Below, piece by piece: positions 37,106-46,949 of a DNA stretch of 64,000 nucleotides; positions within the stretch are counted from its first letter, which is position 1, and each line of letters begins with the position of its first letter. Under the pieces are notes generated by a model, which was given only the letters and a program-made list of their open reading frames with translations, had not been told where the DNA came from and did not search any database. The translations under genes were made by a program, and so were the position numbers. Source of the DNA: Proteiniphilum sp. UBA4977 (GTDB lineage: Bacteria > Bacteroidota > Bacteroidia > Bacteroidales > Dysgonomonadaceae); contig DGZP01000039.1 in the NCBI GenBank assembly GCA_002398565.1, positions 36,364-100,363 on the forward strand, in the 5' to 3' direction.

Positions 37106-40100
37106 ATGAACAACATGAGAAATTATATATATAAAATTGTACTTAGTGCATTCTGTGTATCTCTGTTAAGTATAATGAACGTCGTTGCACAGACAACTGT
37201 TTCCGGAAAAGTTACAGATACCAGTAATTTACCGCTGGTTGGGGCAACAGTTACAGTAACAGGCACGACTATTGGAACAGTGGTCGATCTTGATGGCAAT
37301 TATACGATTACGATTCCAGCCGGAGCAGAGAAAGAATTACAATTTAGTTTCATTGGATATACATCCGTTACCAAAAAGGTTACTGGCAGCAGGCTGGATG
37401 TGGTGCTGCAAGATGATAATGTTTTGCTGGAAGATGTTGTGGTTGTAGGATACGGCACAATGCGCAAGAGTGATATTACGGGTTCAGTTGCCAGTGTTAA
37501 GTTGAGTGACACGGAAGTTAATCAGGTGGCTACTTTTGATAAGCTTCTCCAGGGAAAAGCGGCAGGCGTGCAAGTTGTTACGGGAAACTCCGCTCCGGGT
37601 GGGGCTGTAAGTGTGCAGATTAGGGGTACTACCTCATTTAATAGTAGCGGAGAACCGTTGTATGTAGTGGATGGTATTATATTGAATTCTGTTTCTCAGG
37701 ACGTTAGAAACCCAATCGGAAGTTCAGGTCAAGAAGCGCAAAATGCACTTACCTCGATCAATCCACAAGATATTGCAAGCATTGAGATCTTAAAAGATGC
37801 ATCTGCAACCGCTATTTATGGATCGTTAGGTGCAAACGGTGTTATTCTTATTACGACAAAAAATGGAGATTCAGACAAACCCAGAATAGAGTGGACAACG
37901 AGTCTTGAATTGGCCAATGCGAGTAAAAAGATTCCTGTTCTTGATTTTAATGGATTTTTGGAATATGCAGATGCAATTGGGTATACTATTGAGGATAGAG
38001 ATTTCTTGCAAGCGATCGACTGGCAGGATTATACCATGCGCACAAGTATAAGCAACACGAACAGGTTGACAATAAGTGGGCGTGGGGAAAAGTCCCGGTA
38101 TTACATTGCAGGAGGGTATCTTACCAACCAGGGTATCTTAAAAAATACGGATGTACAACAAGGAGACGTACGCATGAATTTTGATGCGGATGTTGCAAAA
38201 TTTCTGAAAGTAGGGACCAAATTTACCTTTACAAAAAGAGTCAATAACATGACTCAGGGAACGGAGCCGGGAGGTACACAAAATGCAACCAGGGCAACAA
38301 ACATGATGCGGCAAATGCTTGGTTCCAAGCCTTATTTATTGACAGACTTAGCTGAATCGTATGACGATGAAGCAATAAGGGGGACCGATATTTGGTTGCA
38401 AAATTATGATGACATAAGTAAAGAGAATCGTATCAATACGGTTGCATATGCGGATGTCACATTTACCAAAGGAATGAGCTTCAAAACAACAGCAGGTATC
38501 GATTTTAGAGACAAATCTCGTACCAGGTGGTATGGACAATATATTGATAATGCACGCAACGGTAGAGCGGGAATTGCAGAACTGAATGCACTCCGTTGGA
38601 ATATTGACAATACATTGAATTTTGATCGTGATTTTGCAAAATACCATCGTATCAACGTTATGGTTGGTATGTCATTAAGTAGCAATTTAAACCAAAATAT
38701 CACCGTAGAGGCCAACGACTTTCCCGATCATGAATTCAGGGCGGGAGGCATTAAAACAGCGCGCAGTATTTCTCCAGGTTATAGCGAAGATAAAAGTGCG
38801 TTGGTTTCCTATTACACGCGTGGAATCTACAGTTTAAAAGATCGTTACATATTGACTGCTACATACCGGGCTGATGGAAGTAGCAAGTTTAGTCCTGGAA
38901 ATAAATATAGCTTCTTCCCTTCGTTTGCCTTTGCTTGGAGAATGAACGATGAGCCTTTTCTGAAAGAAGTATCATTTCTTACAAATTTAAAACTAAGGCT
39001 GGGTTGGGGACAGGTAGGAAATCAAGCGTTATCTCCGTATCAAACATTGACAACCTATAGCAGCATTAAAATGGCTGATCCTAACTCTAACTATGATTTA
39101 TCAGATAATGGTAGTTTTTTAATTGGAGTTAAACCGGCTATTCTTGCAAACAAACAATTGCGTTGGGAAACATCGGAACAGACGAATGTCGGTCTTGATG
39201 TTGGATTATTCAAAAACAGGATAAATGTCACGGTCGATCTATACAATAAAAGTACGAAGAACCTTTTGCAGAATATCGATATTCCTCCACAAGCTGGTTT
39301 TTCCAATATGTGGGTTAACAGGGGTGAGATCCAAAATAAAGGTATAGAATTAACGGCAGATGGAGTATTAATTGATAATCGTGATTTCTCCTGGTCATTG
39401 GGTGGAAACATTTCTTTCAATCGCAACAAAGTACTTGATCTTGGTAAACCTGCAGGACAATGGGGTTCAATATATGCACCTGCTTTCTTAGGTCAGGACA
39501 TAGGTAATGACAATACATACTTTAAAATGCCCGCGAATATATTTATTGAAGGATATCCTGTCGCATTATTTTATGGATTTAAAACAGACGGGCTTGTCTC
39601 CGAGGCAGATGTCGCTTCAGGTAATTTGCCAACATATCGTGGTAAACCGCTGGAAGCAGGAGATATCAAGTATGTAAATGTCAATAATGACGATCAATTG
39701 AATGACATAAATGATGCGGATAAAACCATCATTGGGGATCCGAATCCAAAGTTCATATATGGTTTCAGTAATAATTTGTCTTATAAGGGGCTTACTCTTT
39801 CAATGATGTTCACAGGAGTCTACGGTAATGAAATCGTAAATGGTAATCTTTTACAGGAAGAAGATACCTCTCCTGCTAATCCGGCAAGTAATATTAATAA
39901 TATTCGTTCGGATGCATTTTATAAAGCGTGGACGCCGGAAAATCAAGACACTCGATATCCCAGACTGCGTAAAACCAACAATTCAGGAGACTTTACGGAT
40001 CGTATTGTTGAAGATGGTAGTTATTTACGTTTGTCTAATCTGACGATTAGCTATAATATCTCATTAAAGGATAAATGGATTAGAAATATAGGCTTGAATT

Positions 40101-40252
40101 TAACGGCTCGTAATCTATTTGTCATTACAAAATACAGCGGATGGGATCCTGATGTGAATAGCTTCTCAAGCGGGAGTCAGAAAATTGGAGTGGATTGGGG
40201 ATCATATCCGTCTGCCAAATCATATCTTTTGGGTTTAAACATGACTTTTTAA
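37106..40252 (+). CDS. SusC-like TonB-dependent outer-membrane receptor
   Basis: 1048 aa and canonical: signal peptide ending at NVVAQTT, carboxypeptidase-like domain (VSGKVTDTSNLPLVGATV), TonB-box region VVVVGYGTMRKSDITG, plug (YVVDGIILNS, DASATAIYGSLGANGVILITTK) and a barrel ending in YLLGLNMTF. It would import the target oligosaccharide with the SusD encoded 11 bp downstream. It shares the plug motifs with the tandem gene before it, but the two are divergent rather than recent copies, judging by the different loops and the missing domain. Confidence 0.95.
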   Translation: MNNMRNYIYKIVLSAFCVSLLSIMNVVAQTTVSGKVTDTSNLPLVGATVTVTGTTIGTVVDLDGNYTITIPAGAEKELQFSFIGYTSVTKKVTGSRLDVVLQDDNVLLEDVVVVGYGTMRKSDITGSVASVKLSDTEVNQVATFDKLLQGKAAGVQVVTGNSAPGGAVSVQIRGTTSFNSSGEPLYVVDGIILNSVSQDVRNPIGSSGQEAQNALTSINPQDIASIEILKDASATAIYGSLGANGVILITTKNGDSDKPRIEWTTSLELANASKKIPVLDFNGFLEYADAIGYTIEDRDFLQAIDWQDYTMRTSISNTNRLTISGRGEKSRYYIAGGYLTNQGILKNTDVQQGDVRMNFDADVAKFLKVGTKFTFTKRVNNMTQGTEPGGTQNATRATNMMRQMLGSKPYLLTDLAESYDDEAIRGTDIWLQNYDDISKENRINTVAYADVTFTKGMSFKTTAGIDFRDKSRTRWYGQYIDNARNGRAGIAELNALRWNIDNTLNFDRDFAKYHRINVMVGMSLSSNLNQNITVEANDFPDHEFRAGGIKTARSISPGYSEDKSALVSYYTRGIYSLKDRYILTATYRADGSSKFSPGNKYSFFPSFAFAWRMNDEPFLKEVSFLTNLKLRLGWGQVGNQALSPYQTLTTYSSIKMADPNSNYDLSDNGSFLIGVKPAILANKQLRWETSEQTNVGLDVGLFKNRINVTVDLYNKSTKNLLQNIDIPPQAGFSNMWVNRGEIQNKGIELTADGVLIDNRDFSWSLGGNISFNRNKVLDLGKPAGQWGSIYAPAFLGQDIGNDNTYFKMPANIFIEGYPVALFYGFKTDGLVSEADVASGNLPTYRGKPLEAGDIKYVNVNNDDQLNDINDADKTIIGDPNPKFIYGFSNNLSYKGLTLSMMFTGVYGNEIVNGNLLQEEDTSPANPASNINNIRSDAFYKAWTPENQDTRYPRLRKTNNSGDFTDRIVEDGSYLRLSNLTISYNISLKDKWIRNIGLNLTARNLFVITKYSGWDPDVNSFSSGSQKIGVDWGSYPSAKSYLLGLNMTF

Positions 40253-40263
40253 ATAAACAAATT

Positions 40264-41958
40264 ATGAGAAACCTTTATACATATTCTTTATTATTACTCT
40301 GTTTTCTTTTTGGTTCTTGTGAAGAGTTCCTCGAGGAAAATCCTACAACTCAGTTTAATAAGGGGCAAATATATTCATCTGTTGACGGTGCACAAGCTGC
40401 TCTGAACGCTTGTTATGCGTATATATCGAATTCATCATTGTATGGTTTGAGGCTACAGGTAGTCCTCACCTGTGGAGCAGGAACGATGACTGCCGGCACA
40501 ACTTCCTCGGCGTATGTGGAATTGGCAAAGCTTGACATTCAAACGAACAACACTGCTGTAGCGGAGGTCTATGAAGGACTTTACATTACAATAAATGCAA
40601 TTAATGATGTTTTGCTCAACTTGAAAGATAGTCCCATTGATCAGGTTGAACGAGACAGGATCATAGGTGAGGCATATTTTCTACGGGCATTGTGTTATTT
40701 TAATTTAGTCAGATTGTTTGGACCTGTACCGTTGGTTATTGAACCCGCATCTTCCATTGAAAGTGCACACAAACCCCGTACATCGATAGGTGAAGTCTAC
40801 ACGACAATTATTGAAGATTTGGAAAATGCATGGGAATTATTGCCAGTCGCAGGAAAACAACCAAAGGGTAGACCATATAATTATGCTGCAAAATTTCTAT
40901 TGTCGAAAGTGTATATAGCCATGGCTTGCATTAAAGAAAATCCGGGTGAACCGTTTGATGCTTCCTGGTTAGAAGAGAGTACACAAAGCTACTGGCAAAA
41001 AGCATATGATTATGCAAGCGACGTGTATACGAATGGAGGGTATTCTTTGGTCGATCAATTCAATGAGTTATGGGATTGTTATAACCCATACACAGCGGAA
41101 TCAATATTTGAGTTGGAAGAAAATGTCATGACAGGGAGCACCACGTTTATGTATCATTATTTACCAGGTTATTGGGAGGAACTCCCGTTAACAGCATCAA
41201 GCAACAACTATGGACGATTGCGTGCAATGCGAGAGAGTTATGATTTACACTTTAATCGTTACGAAGGTGATTTCCGTCTTGATGAAACCTTTATACAATA
41301 TTCGTATAAACGGAATATGACAACGACAAGTAATCCCGGAAGAGTATATTACACGTATCCATACACAAGAGATAATTTACCTCCAACGGGTGAAATGTCA
41401 AGTAGCGAAGAGTTACCCTACTTAAGAAAATACAAGGATCCACGTTTTACAGCATTTGATGCCAATGTAAATGTGATTGTATTTCGATATGCTGATCTAA
41501 TTTTGATGATGGCTGAGTCCGCAAATGAATTGGGGAAAACAAGTGAAGCAATTGGCCTTGTCAATCAGTTGCTTGATAGAGCTAGAAATACGCCTACCGG
41601 TCGTCGGACAGCACCGGCTGATTGGAACGTTTCAATGTCGAAGGAGGAAACCCGTCAATATATTATGGAGGAGAGATTAATTGAATTGAAAGGGGAATTA
41701 CATGAATGGTTTGACAACCGTAGACGGGGAATAGCGTACTTCAAGAATATTCTTCAGAAACACAATGATCGGTTAAATGAATTATCCTCAACAATGACGT
41801 ACGATTATTATTTTGGAATTGCTTCAGGATCTGGAGGTAATAAGGTGTACTCTTTAACTCAAGATTATGTGAAGAAAAATATGTTATGCCCATTCCCGAT
41901 GGTTGAGATAACATCAAATAATAATATATCGGAGAAAGATCAAAACTTTGGATATTAG
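40264..41958 (+). CDS. SusD/RagB-family glycan-binding lipoprotein
   Basis: About 564 aa with lipobox Cys in CFLFGSCEEF. Family motifs: ALNACYAYISNSSLYG, IIGEAYFLRALCYFNLVRLFGPVPLV, FRYADLILMMAESANELGK, and YIMEERLIELKGELHEWFDNRRRG at the C-terminus. It is the only SusD for two SusC-like genes. Longer than the first PUL's SusD. The ATG at 40264 starts a normal lipoprotein signal; reading from further upstream would overlap the SusC gene. Confidence 0.94.
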   Translation: MRNLYTYSLLLLCFLFGSCEEFLEENPTTQFNKGQIYSSVDGAQAALNACYAYISNSSLYGLRLQVVLTCGAGTMTAGTTSSAYVELAKLDIQTNNTAVAEVYEGLYITINAINDVLLNLKDSPIDQVERDRIIGEAYFLRALCYFNLVRLFGPVPLVIEPASSIESAHKPRTSIGEVYTTIIEDLENAWELLPVAGKQPKGRPYNYAAKFLLSKVYIAMACIKENPGEPFDASWLEESTQSYWQKAYDYASDVYTNGGYSLVDQFNELWDCYNPYTAESIFELEENVMTGSTTFMYHYLPGYWEELPLTASSNNYGRLRAMRESYDLHFNRYEGDFRLDETFIQYSYKRNMTTTSNPGRVYYTYPYTRDNLPPTGEMSSSEELPYLRKYKDPRFTAFDANVNVIVFRYADLILMMAESANELGKTSEAIGLVNQLLDRARNTPTGRRTAPADWNVSMSKEETRQYIMEERLIELKGELHEWFDNRRRGIAYFKNILQKHNDRLNELSSTMTYDYYFGIASGSGGNKVYSLTQDYVKKNMLCPFPMVEITSNNNISEKDQNFGY

Positions 41959-42036
41959 TAAATAGACCAAGATAATACTAATTGGAATCATACGTATGAA
42001 GAAGTTACTTGATATAGCAAAAAATAAAATAGTCTC

Positions 42037-44397
42037 ATGAAAAAAATAATTTTAAAACCGCTATTATTAGTAGTCCTACTACTGACGTTGTGTTATTGTT
42101 CGGAGGAGGTTGATTTTTACAGTTCTAGTACCGAAACTCCAATTGTTGGCATTGACGATAATGAATTGGAATTAACGGGAAAAAAGGAAGCTAGCAAAAT
42201 ATTTATAAAGTCTAATTTTTGGTGGAAAGCTTCGGTAATCTATCCTTCAGCAGCGGAGGAAGAGTGGATTCAATTGGATTCCACTCGGGGATATGGAAAC
42301 ATAGAGATAAATGTTACAACAACAAGAAACTATTCTCTTTCTAATGATAGAACGGCTACAATTGTAATAGAAGCTGACGCGGGTGAACCTGCGTTTAGAA
42401 AAGAATTTACAGTAGTCCAGAAATCCAGTTTGCCATATATTGAAGTTGTTGAGATTGAGAATGATGGTACCTATATGATACCTCTCATAAACAGTAATAC
42501 GATACTTGAACTGATGTCAAATGATGAGTGGACCGCGGAAAGTGACCAGGAATGGATTCGAGTTACAGCTGCAGGGATCAATGGTAAAAATAGTTTTGCC
42601 TTGAATTACGACTTTAATGAAACAGGTGTGACTCGTCTTGCTACGGTTACAATTAGGGCTGCCAACGCAAAAAATATTGTATATTCTTTTAAAGTGTCTC
42701 AAAGTGCAATATTTGATAAAGCGGTGCTTACGGTTGATAGATCACCGAACACATTCAAAGCAAGTTGGAATGGTGTAATTGGAGCACAAAACTATTTCAT
42801 TGATGTGTATGATATCAATGAACAGCTTGTCGGTTCAATTGATGTAGGAGTGAATACGGAGTGGGATTTAGCCTCAGATCCACTATTTAAGACGCCAATA
42901 CATGCAGGATACACAAAACTTGTTGTTCGTTCAGTGACTGAAAACGTAAATATTTTTTCTGAAAGTGATCAAGTGGAAGTCAATAGCCATTTTACTTCAG
43001 GTAAGGGGACAGAATCAGATCCGTATATAATTGGTGAAATGGAAAGCTTGTTAAATATTACGGATGCGAATAAAGTAGCGGTAAATCAAGGAGCACATTA
43101 TAAGTTAGGATTTACGCCCACCCTGAATAGCGATTTCATACCGATATGTACACCTGAAAACGGCTTTAATGGAATATTCGATGGAAATGGCATTACTATT
43201 CAGAATTGGAGCCGTATTGCGCATCCAGATGAACGAAATTTTTCTGCTCTCTTTGGTGGTATAGGAAGCCAAGGTAAGGTTCATAATATCAAATTCAAAG
43301 ATTGCACTATTAAAATTGAATTGTCCCCGGCTTCAGGAAAAATCTCCAAGACGAATAATGGTTTTTCGTTTGTGGCTGCCGTGAGCAGAGGAGAAATTCA
43401 TGACATCACCCTAACAAATTGTAGTATTTCAACCGAAGCTGGTGCATCTCCTATTATAGCGGGTACCATTGCGGGCATTAATTATGGAAGTATAATTAAT
43501 TGTAAGACAACTGGTGGTGTTTTAAGTGCAGCTCCTGATAGAAACAAAAGTGATGAATTTGAATGTGGAGGAATCGCAGGGAACAATAATGGCCTGATTG
43601 ATAGATGCCTTAATGATAAAACGGAGATAATTGGGATGAGTTATGTGGGAGGTATTGCAGGTAAATGTTCGGGTTCTACGATATCTAATACGGGCACGAA
43701 TGCAAAAGTAACCGGAAACTATTACTTTGGAGGTATTGGCGGATATACGGATGGAACGGCGTCAAGTTTTAGCAATTGTTTTTTTTCAGGTACTTTGGTT
43801 ATGGACGAACCTACAGGACAATCTCGTGGGGCAGCTTATATGGGAGGAATTGTTGGCCGCATGTATCGGGATAATGATTTAATAGAAAACTGTTTTGTTT
43901 CTGGAGATCTAATCGTAGGAGTTTCATCTTCAAGTTCAAATGTTCGCGTAGGTGGCTTAACAAGTCAGGTTTACAGAAACGGCAACACTGTTATAAATTC
44001 ATACTTTTGCGGTTCAATTCAGGCTTCAGGCAAAGTGGATCTTGGGGGTATAGCAGGTTTGATGGATAACAAGACAAGTTTGGTTGAAAATTGCTATAGC
44101 ACAGGGAAAATAATTAGAAATGAAGGAGTCACCGGTAATATTTATGATGCCTTTGGGTCAATGACAGCCAATCCTGTAATAAAAAATGTTTTTGCTTTAT
44201 CGAACGGAGGAGTTGCATTTTCACCTTCGATAACCAGTAATACCACTAATTCAGGAACAAGGAGTGACGCAGAGTTAAAAGATCCGAACTCATATTTGGA
44301 ATGGAATAATTTCGCATCTATATGGGAGTTTAAAGGAGGGAATTATGCTTTTCCTTCACTAAAAAATAATCCGCATAAGGGAAAAGGAGAATTGTAA
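42037..44397 (+). CDS. Surface lipoprotein with BACON domains and GLUG repeats
   Basis: 786 aa; lipobox Cys in LTLCYCSEE. Two BACON-type beta-sandwich domains lie at about 40-130 (WWKASVIYPS...EEEWIQLDSTRGYGN) and 135-230 (DEWTAESDQEWIRVT), followed by an FN3-like segment. From about residue 320 to the C-terminus comes a beta-helix of GLUG-type repeats: units such as GGIAGNNNGLIDRCLND, GGIAGKCSGSTISN, GGIGGYTDGTASS, GGIVGRMYRDNDLIENC and GGIAGLMDNKTSLVENC. It holds the place of a surface glycan-binding protein after SusD. BACON domains often bind glycans or mucin. No catalytic motif is evident. Confidence 0.82.
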   Translation: MKKIILKPLLLVVLLLTLCYCSEEVDFYSSSTETPIVGIDDNELELTGKKEASKIFIKSNFWWKASVIYPSAAEEEWIQLDSTRGYGNIEINVTTTRNYSLSNDRTATIVIEADAGEPAFRKEFTVVQKSSLPYIEVVEIENDGTYMIPLINSNTILELMSNDEWTAESDQEWIRVTAAGINGKNSFALNYDFNETGVTRLATVTIRAANAKNIVYSFKVSQSAIFDKAVLTVDRSPNTFKASWNGVIGAQNYFIDVYDINEQLVGSIDVGVNTEWDLASDPLFKTPIHAGYTKLVVRSVTENVNIFSESDQVEVNSHFTSGKGTESDPYIIGEMESLLNITDANKVAVNQGAHYKLGFTPTLNSDFIPICTPENGFNGIFDGNGITIQNWSRIAHPDERNFSALFGGIGSQGKVHNIKFKDCTIKIELSPASGKISKTNNGFSFVAAVSRGEIHDITLTNCSISTEAGASPIIAGTIAGINYGSIINCKTTGGVLSAAPDRNKSDEFECGGIAGNNNGLIDRCLNDKTEIIGMSYVGGIAGKCSGSTISNTGTNAKVTGNYYFGGIGGYTDGTASSFSNCFFSGTLVMDEPTGQSRGAAYMGGIVGRMYRDNDLIENCFVSGDLIVGVSSSSSNVRVGGLTSQVYRNGNTVINSYFCGSIQASGKVDLGGIAGLMDNKTSLVENCYSTGKIIRNEGVTGNIYDAFGSMTANPVIKNVFALSNGGVAFSPSITSNTTNSGTRSDAELKDPNSYLEWNNFASIWEFKGGNYAFPSLKNNPHKGKGEL

Positions 44398-44457
44398 TAA
44401 TCGCTACTGTTCCATTTAATTATTAATAATGTTGCAATTTTATAAAATGCCAGTATA

Positions 44458-45603
44458 ATGAAATTTATTACTAAAATTACTATTTTAATTACTTCTTGGT
44501 TGTTGTGCTCAACATTACTCCTTGCACAAAAACCTATAGATAGCCTGAAGACATATTATAGCGGCGAAGTTCATAATGTAAAAAACTATCCTCAAAAATT
44601 TAGGAACAAGACCCCTAAAAATATTATCCTTTTTATCGGAGATGGGATGGGTGTGGCACATTTATTTGCCGGTTTAACTGCTAACAAAGGAAAATTGTTT
44701 ATAGAAAATTGTAAATACATAGGTTTTTCAAAAACAGCATCTTCTAACCGATATGTAACTGACTCTGCCGCAGGTGCTACAGCTATTGCTACAGGAGTCA
44801 AAACATACAATGGAGCGATAGGAGTAGATTCAAATAAAAATCCTGTAAAAAATATTCTTGAAGAAGTTTCTGAAAAAGGAATGGGAACGGGCATTGTAGC
44901 TACATCCTCAATTACTCATGCTACTCCTGCTGGTTTCTCAGCGCATCAACTAAATAGAAATCAAGAAGAAGAGATAGCTATTGATATTCTCAACTCTGGA
45001 GTTGATGTTTTTATTGGTGGGGGATACGATTTTTTTTCTAACCGGGAGGATGCAAGAGATCTGATCGGAGAGTTGATTCAAAAAGGTTATACTGTTGAAC
45101 AAGAATTGGACAACATCGAGAATTTTATGGGAACTAAATTAGCTGGATTAACTTCACCTAAAGGAAATGGGCGAGTGGCAGAACGGGGAAACATGCTTCC
45201 AATTTCTACACAAACGGCCATTCATGTATTAAAGAAAAATAAAAAAGGTTTCTTTCTCATGATCGAAGGATCTTTCATTGATTCGGGTGGTCATGCAAAC
45301 AATACGTCCCAGGTAATTGAAGAAGTATTGGATTTGGATAAAGCAGTTGGTAGAGCACTTGAATTTGCTGCAAGAGATGGGCGCACATTAGTAATTGTTA
45401 CTGCAGACCATGAAACCGGAGGAATGACTGTTAATGATGGCTCATTTGAAACAGGAATGGTAAAAGGTGAATTTACGACATCCAGCCATACAGGTGTGAT
45501 GGTTCCCATTTTTGCGTATGGACCGGGAGCATCAGAATTTATCGGAATTATGGAAAATACAGATATTCACTCAAAAATTAGAAAGTTATTGTTGGGAAAA
45601 TAG
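44458..45603 (+). CDS. Alkaline phosphatase (PhoA superfamily)
   Basis: 381-aa exported phosphomonoesterase. Signal peptide ends near TLLLAQK. Metal and catalytic motifs are intact: IILFIGDGMG (metal Asp), YVTDSAAGATA with Ser103 as nucleophile, THATPAGFSAH, FLMIEGSFIDSGGHAN, IVTADHETGG and SSHTGVMVPIFAYG for the zinc-binding His. It is a compact member lacking the large crown insertions. Placed in the SusCD operon next to a second phosphatase of a different fold, it likely strips phosphate from the PUL substrate or from released sugars, but a general phosphate-scavenging role cannot be excluded. Confidence 0.93.
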   Translation: MKFITKITILITSWLLCSTLLLAQKPIDSLKTYYSGEVHNVKNYPQKFRNKTPKNIILFIGDGMGVAHLFAGLTANKGKLFIENCKYIGFSKTASSNRYVTDSAAGATAIATGVKTYNGAIGVDSNKNPVKNILEEVSEKGMGTGIVATSSITHATPAGFSAHQLNRNQEEEIAIDILNSGVDVFIGGGYDFFSNREDARDLIGELIQKGYTVEQELDNIENFMGTKLAGLTSPKGNGRVAERGNMLPISTQTAIHVLKKNKKGFFLMIEGSFIDSGGHANNTSQVIEEVLDLDKAVGRALEFAARDGRTLVIVTADHETGGMTVNDGSFETGMVKGEFTTSSHTGVMVPIFAYGPGASEFIGIMENTDIHSKIRKLLLGK

Positions 45604-45771
45604 TCAAGTAGTTGTGAATTAAGTGCTAAGCCAGGGATTATATGTTTTGATTGTCAGGATTCTAGGTTTAACATAACAATTGTATTAATTTCCAAAAAAT
45701 CAAAACTTAATAGATTTGATAGGACTCTAACTCGCTATCTGATTTCTATGCATAACACTAAAATTACTTGA

Positions 45772-46797
45772 ATGAATAGATTTTATTATAATTGCATCAT
45801 AACATTATTAAGTATTTCTTCCGTTGGCTATGCTCAACAGAATGTTCTTGATTTGGCATCTAATGATTCTTTTACTATTGCAGTAATGTCAGACACACAA
45901 TTGTACAAAGAAATAGAAATAGAGACTGAATCTGAATCAAATAATGTAGGAGAAATAACTAATGAGGTCTTAGATTCACAAACACAATGGATTATTGATA
46001 ATTTTGAAAATCAAAATATTATCTTTGTTAGTCACGCAGGGGATGTCGTTGATGTGAATTGTGAAAGTCAGTGGAATGTGGCAAAAAAGCTTTTAAATAG
46101 ATTACATGGAAAAGTTCCATATGGTATTTCATTGGGGAATCATGACATGACTTCTACCGGTGATACCTATTTGTTTCAGGAATATTTCCCTGCTTCCATG
46201 TTTGAATCTTTTAATTGGTATGGCGGAAATTTTGAGAATAACACTAATAGTTACCAATTGCTATCTTCGAACGGTATTGACATTATCATCATCCATATTG
46301 AATGTAATGCACCTGACCGTGTACTCAATTGGGCTAATTCAGTACTGGAAAAATATTCAGATCGTCTTGCTATTATTATAACTCACATGTTTCTAGGTCC
46401 AAGAGAGACACCTGTTGAAGACACTGATTTTTATGATAAACCCAAAGGTATGATGAAATGGCATAAAACCTTTGGGAATGAAGGTAACTCTCCTTATCAA
46501 TTATGGAATAAATGTTTCAAGAAACATAGCAATATCAAAATGATTCTCTGTGGAGATCAAAGTAGAACGAATGCTTTGTATCAGAAATACCTAGGCGAGA
46601 ATGGCAATCTTGTCCATGTTTTTCTTAGTGATTATAACTTAAATCCAGGAGGAGGGCTGAGACTCTATAAATTCCAGCTTTCTGAGAATAGAGTTAATGT
46701 TATTACGTATAATACTATTGACGAGGCAATTGTGAAAAGTACAAGAATTGTTCCCAATTTTACAGAACATTGCCTGACAATTACAGATTTTTTTTAA
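45772..46797 (+). CDS. Calcineurin-like metallophosphoesterase
   Basis: 341-aa exported enzyme (signal peptide ending at VGYAQQN). The dinuclear metal motifs are in order: IAVMSDTQLY, SHAGDVVDV, SLGNHDM, and IIITHMFLG, followed by CGDQSRTNALYQK in the place of the usual GHxH. Therefore a metal-dependent phosphomono- or diesterase is expected; the final His pair looks altered. It ends the plus arm of the second PUL. Similar proteins occur near other Bacteroidetes glycan loci, sometimes as GPI- or sugar-phosphate-processing enzymes. The 168-bp spacer before it is AT-rich with no clear promoter. Confidence 0.85.
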   Translation: MNRFYYNCIITLLSISSVGYAQQNVLDLASNDSFTIAVMSDTQLYKEIEIETESESNNVGEITNEVLDSQTQWIIDNFENQNIIFVSHAGDVVDVNCESQWNVAKKLLNRLHGKVPYGISLGNHDMTSTGDTYLFQEYFPASMFESFNWYGGNFENNTNSYQLLSSNGIDIIIIHIECNAPDRVLNWANSVLEKYSDRLAIIITHMFLGPRETPVEDTDFYDKPKGMMKWHKTFGNEGNSPYQLWNKCFKKHSNIKMILCGDQSRTNALYQKYLGENGNLVHVFLSDYNLNPGGGLRLYKFQLSENRVNVITYNTIDEAIVKSTRIVPNFTEHCLTITDFF

Positions 46798-46824
46798 ATT
46801 ACTGATCTATTCCTTTAACTTTTG

Positions 46825-46861
46825 TTACTTAGTAAGTTGTGCAGGGTGGTGTACTAAGTAA
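46825..46861. terminator. Perfect stem-loop after the second PUL
   Basis: TTACTTAGTA (46825-46834) pairs exactly with TACTAAGTAA (46852-46861) around a 17-nt loop, 28 bp past the phosphoesterase stop. It has an A/T-rich tail but no clean T-run. Probably the 3' end of the plus arm; a recombination site is an alternative because a scar starts 15 bp later. Confidence 0.5.
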
Positions 46862-46875
46862 TTATAAATATATCA

Positions 46876-46949
46876 TCGGACATTCCCTCGCTGTGCCAGG
46901 TGTTCAGCCCGACATGGTGGTGATATCCGCCGGCGGAGAGGAAGGCTGC
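46876..46949 (-). pseudogene. 74-bp duplicate fragment of the VOC gene
   Basis: This segment matches 47554-47627 inside the intact VOC gene at 72 of 74 positions, in the same orientation and 678 bp away. It encodes the stretch around AAFLSAGGYHHHIGLN of that gene, but is out of frame with the GH92-like fragment it is joined to. It is a direct-repeat scar, not a working gene. Confidence 0.8.

Noticed and set aside
43501..44200. GLUG repeats taken for a DNA tandem repeat or CRISPR-like array
   Set aside because: The periodicity is at protein level only; the bases of the units differ too much for a DNA repeat.
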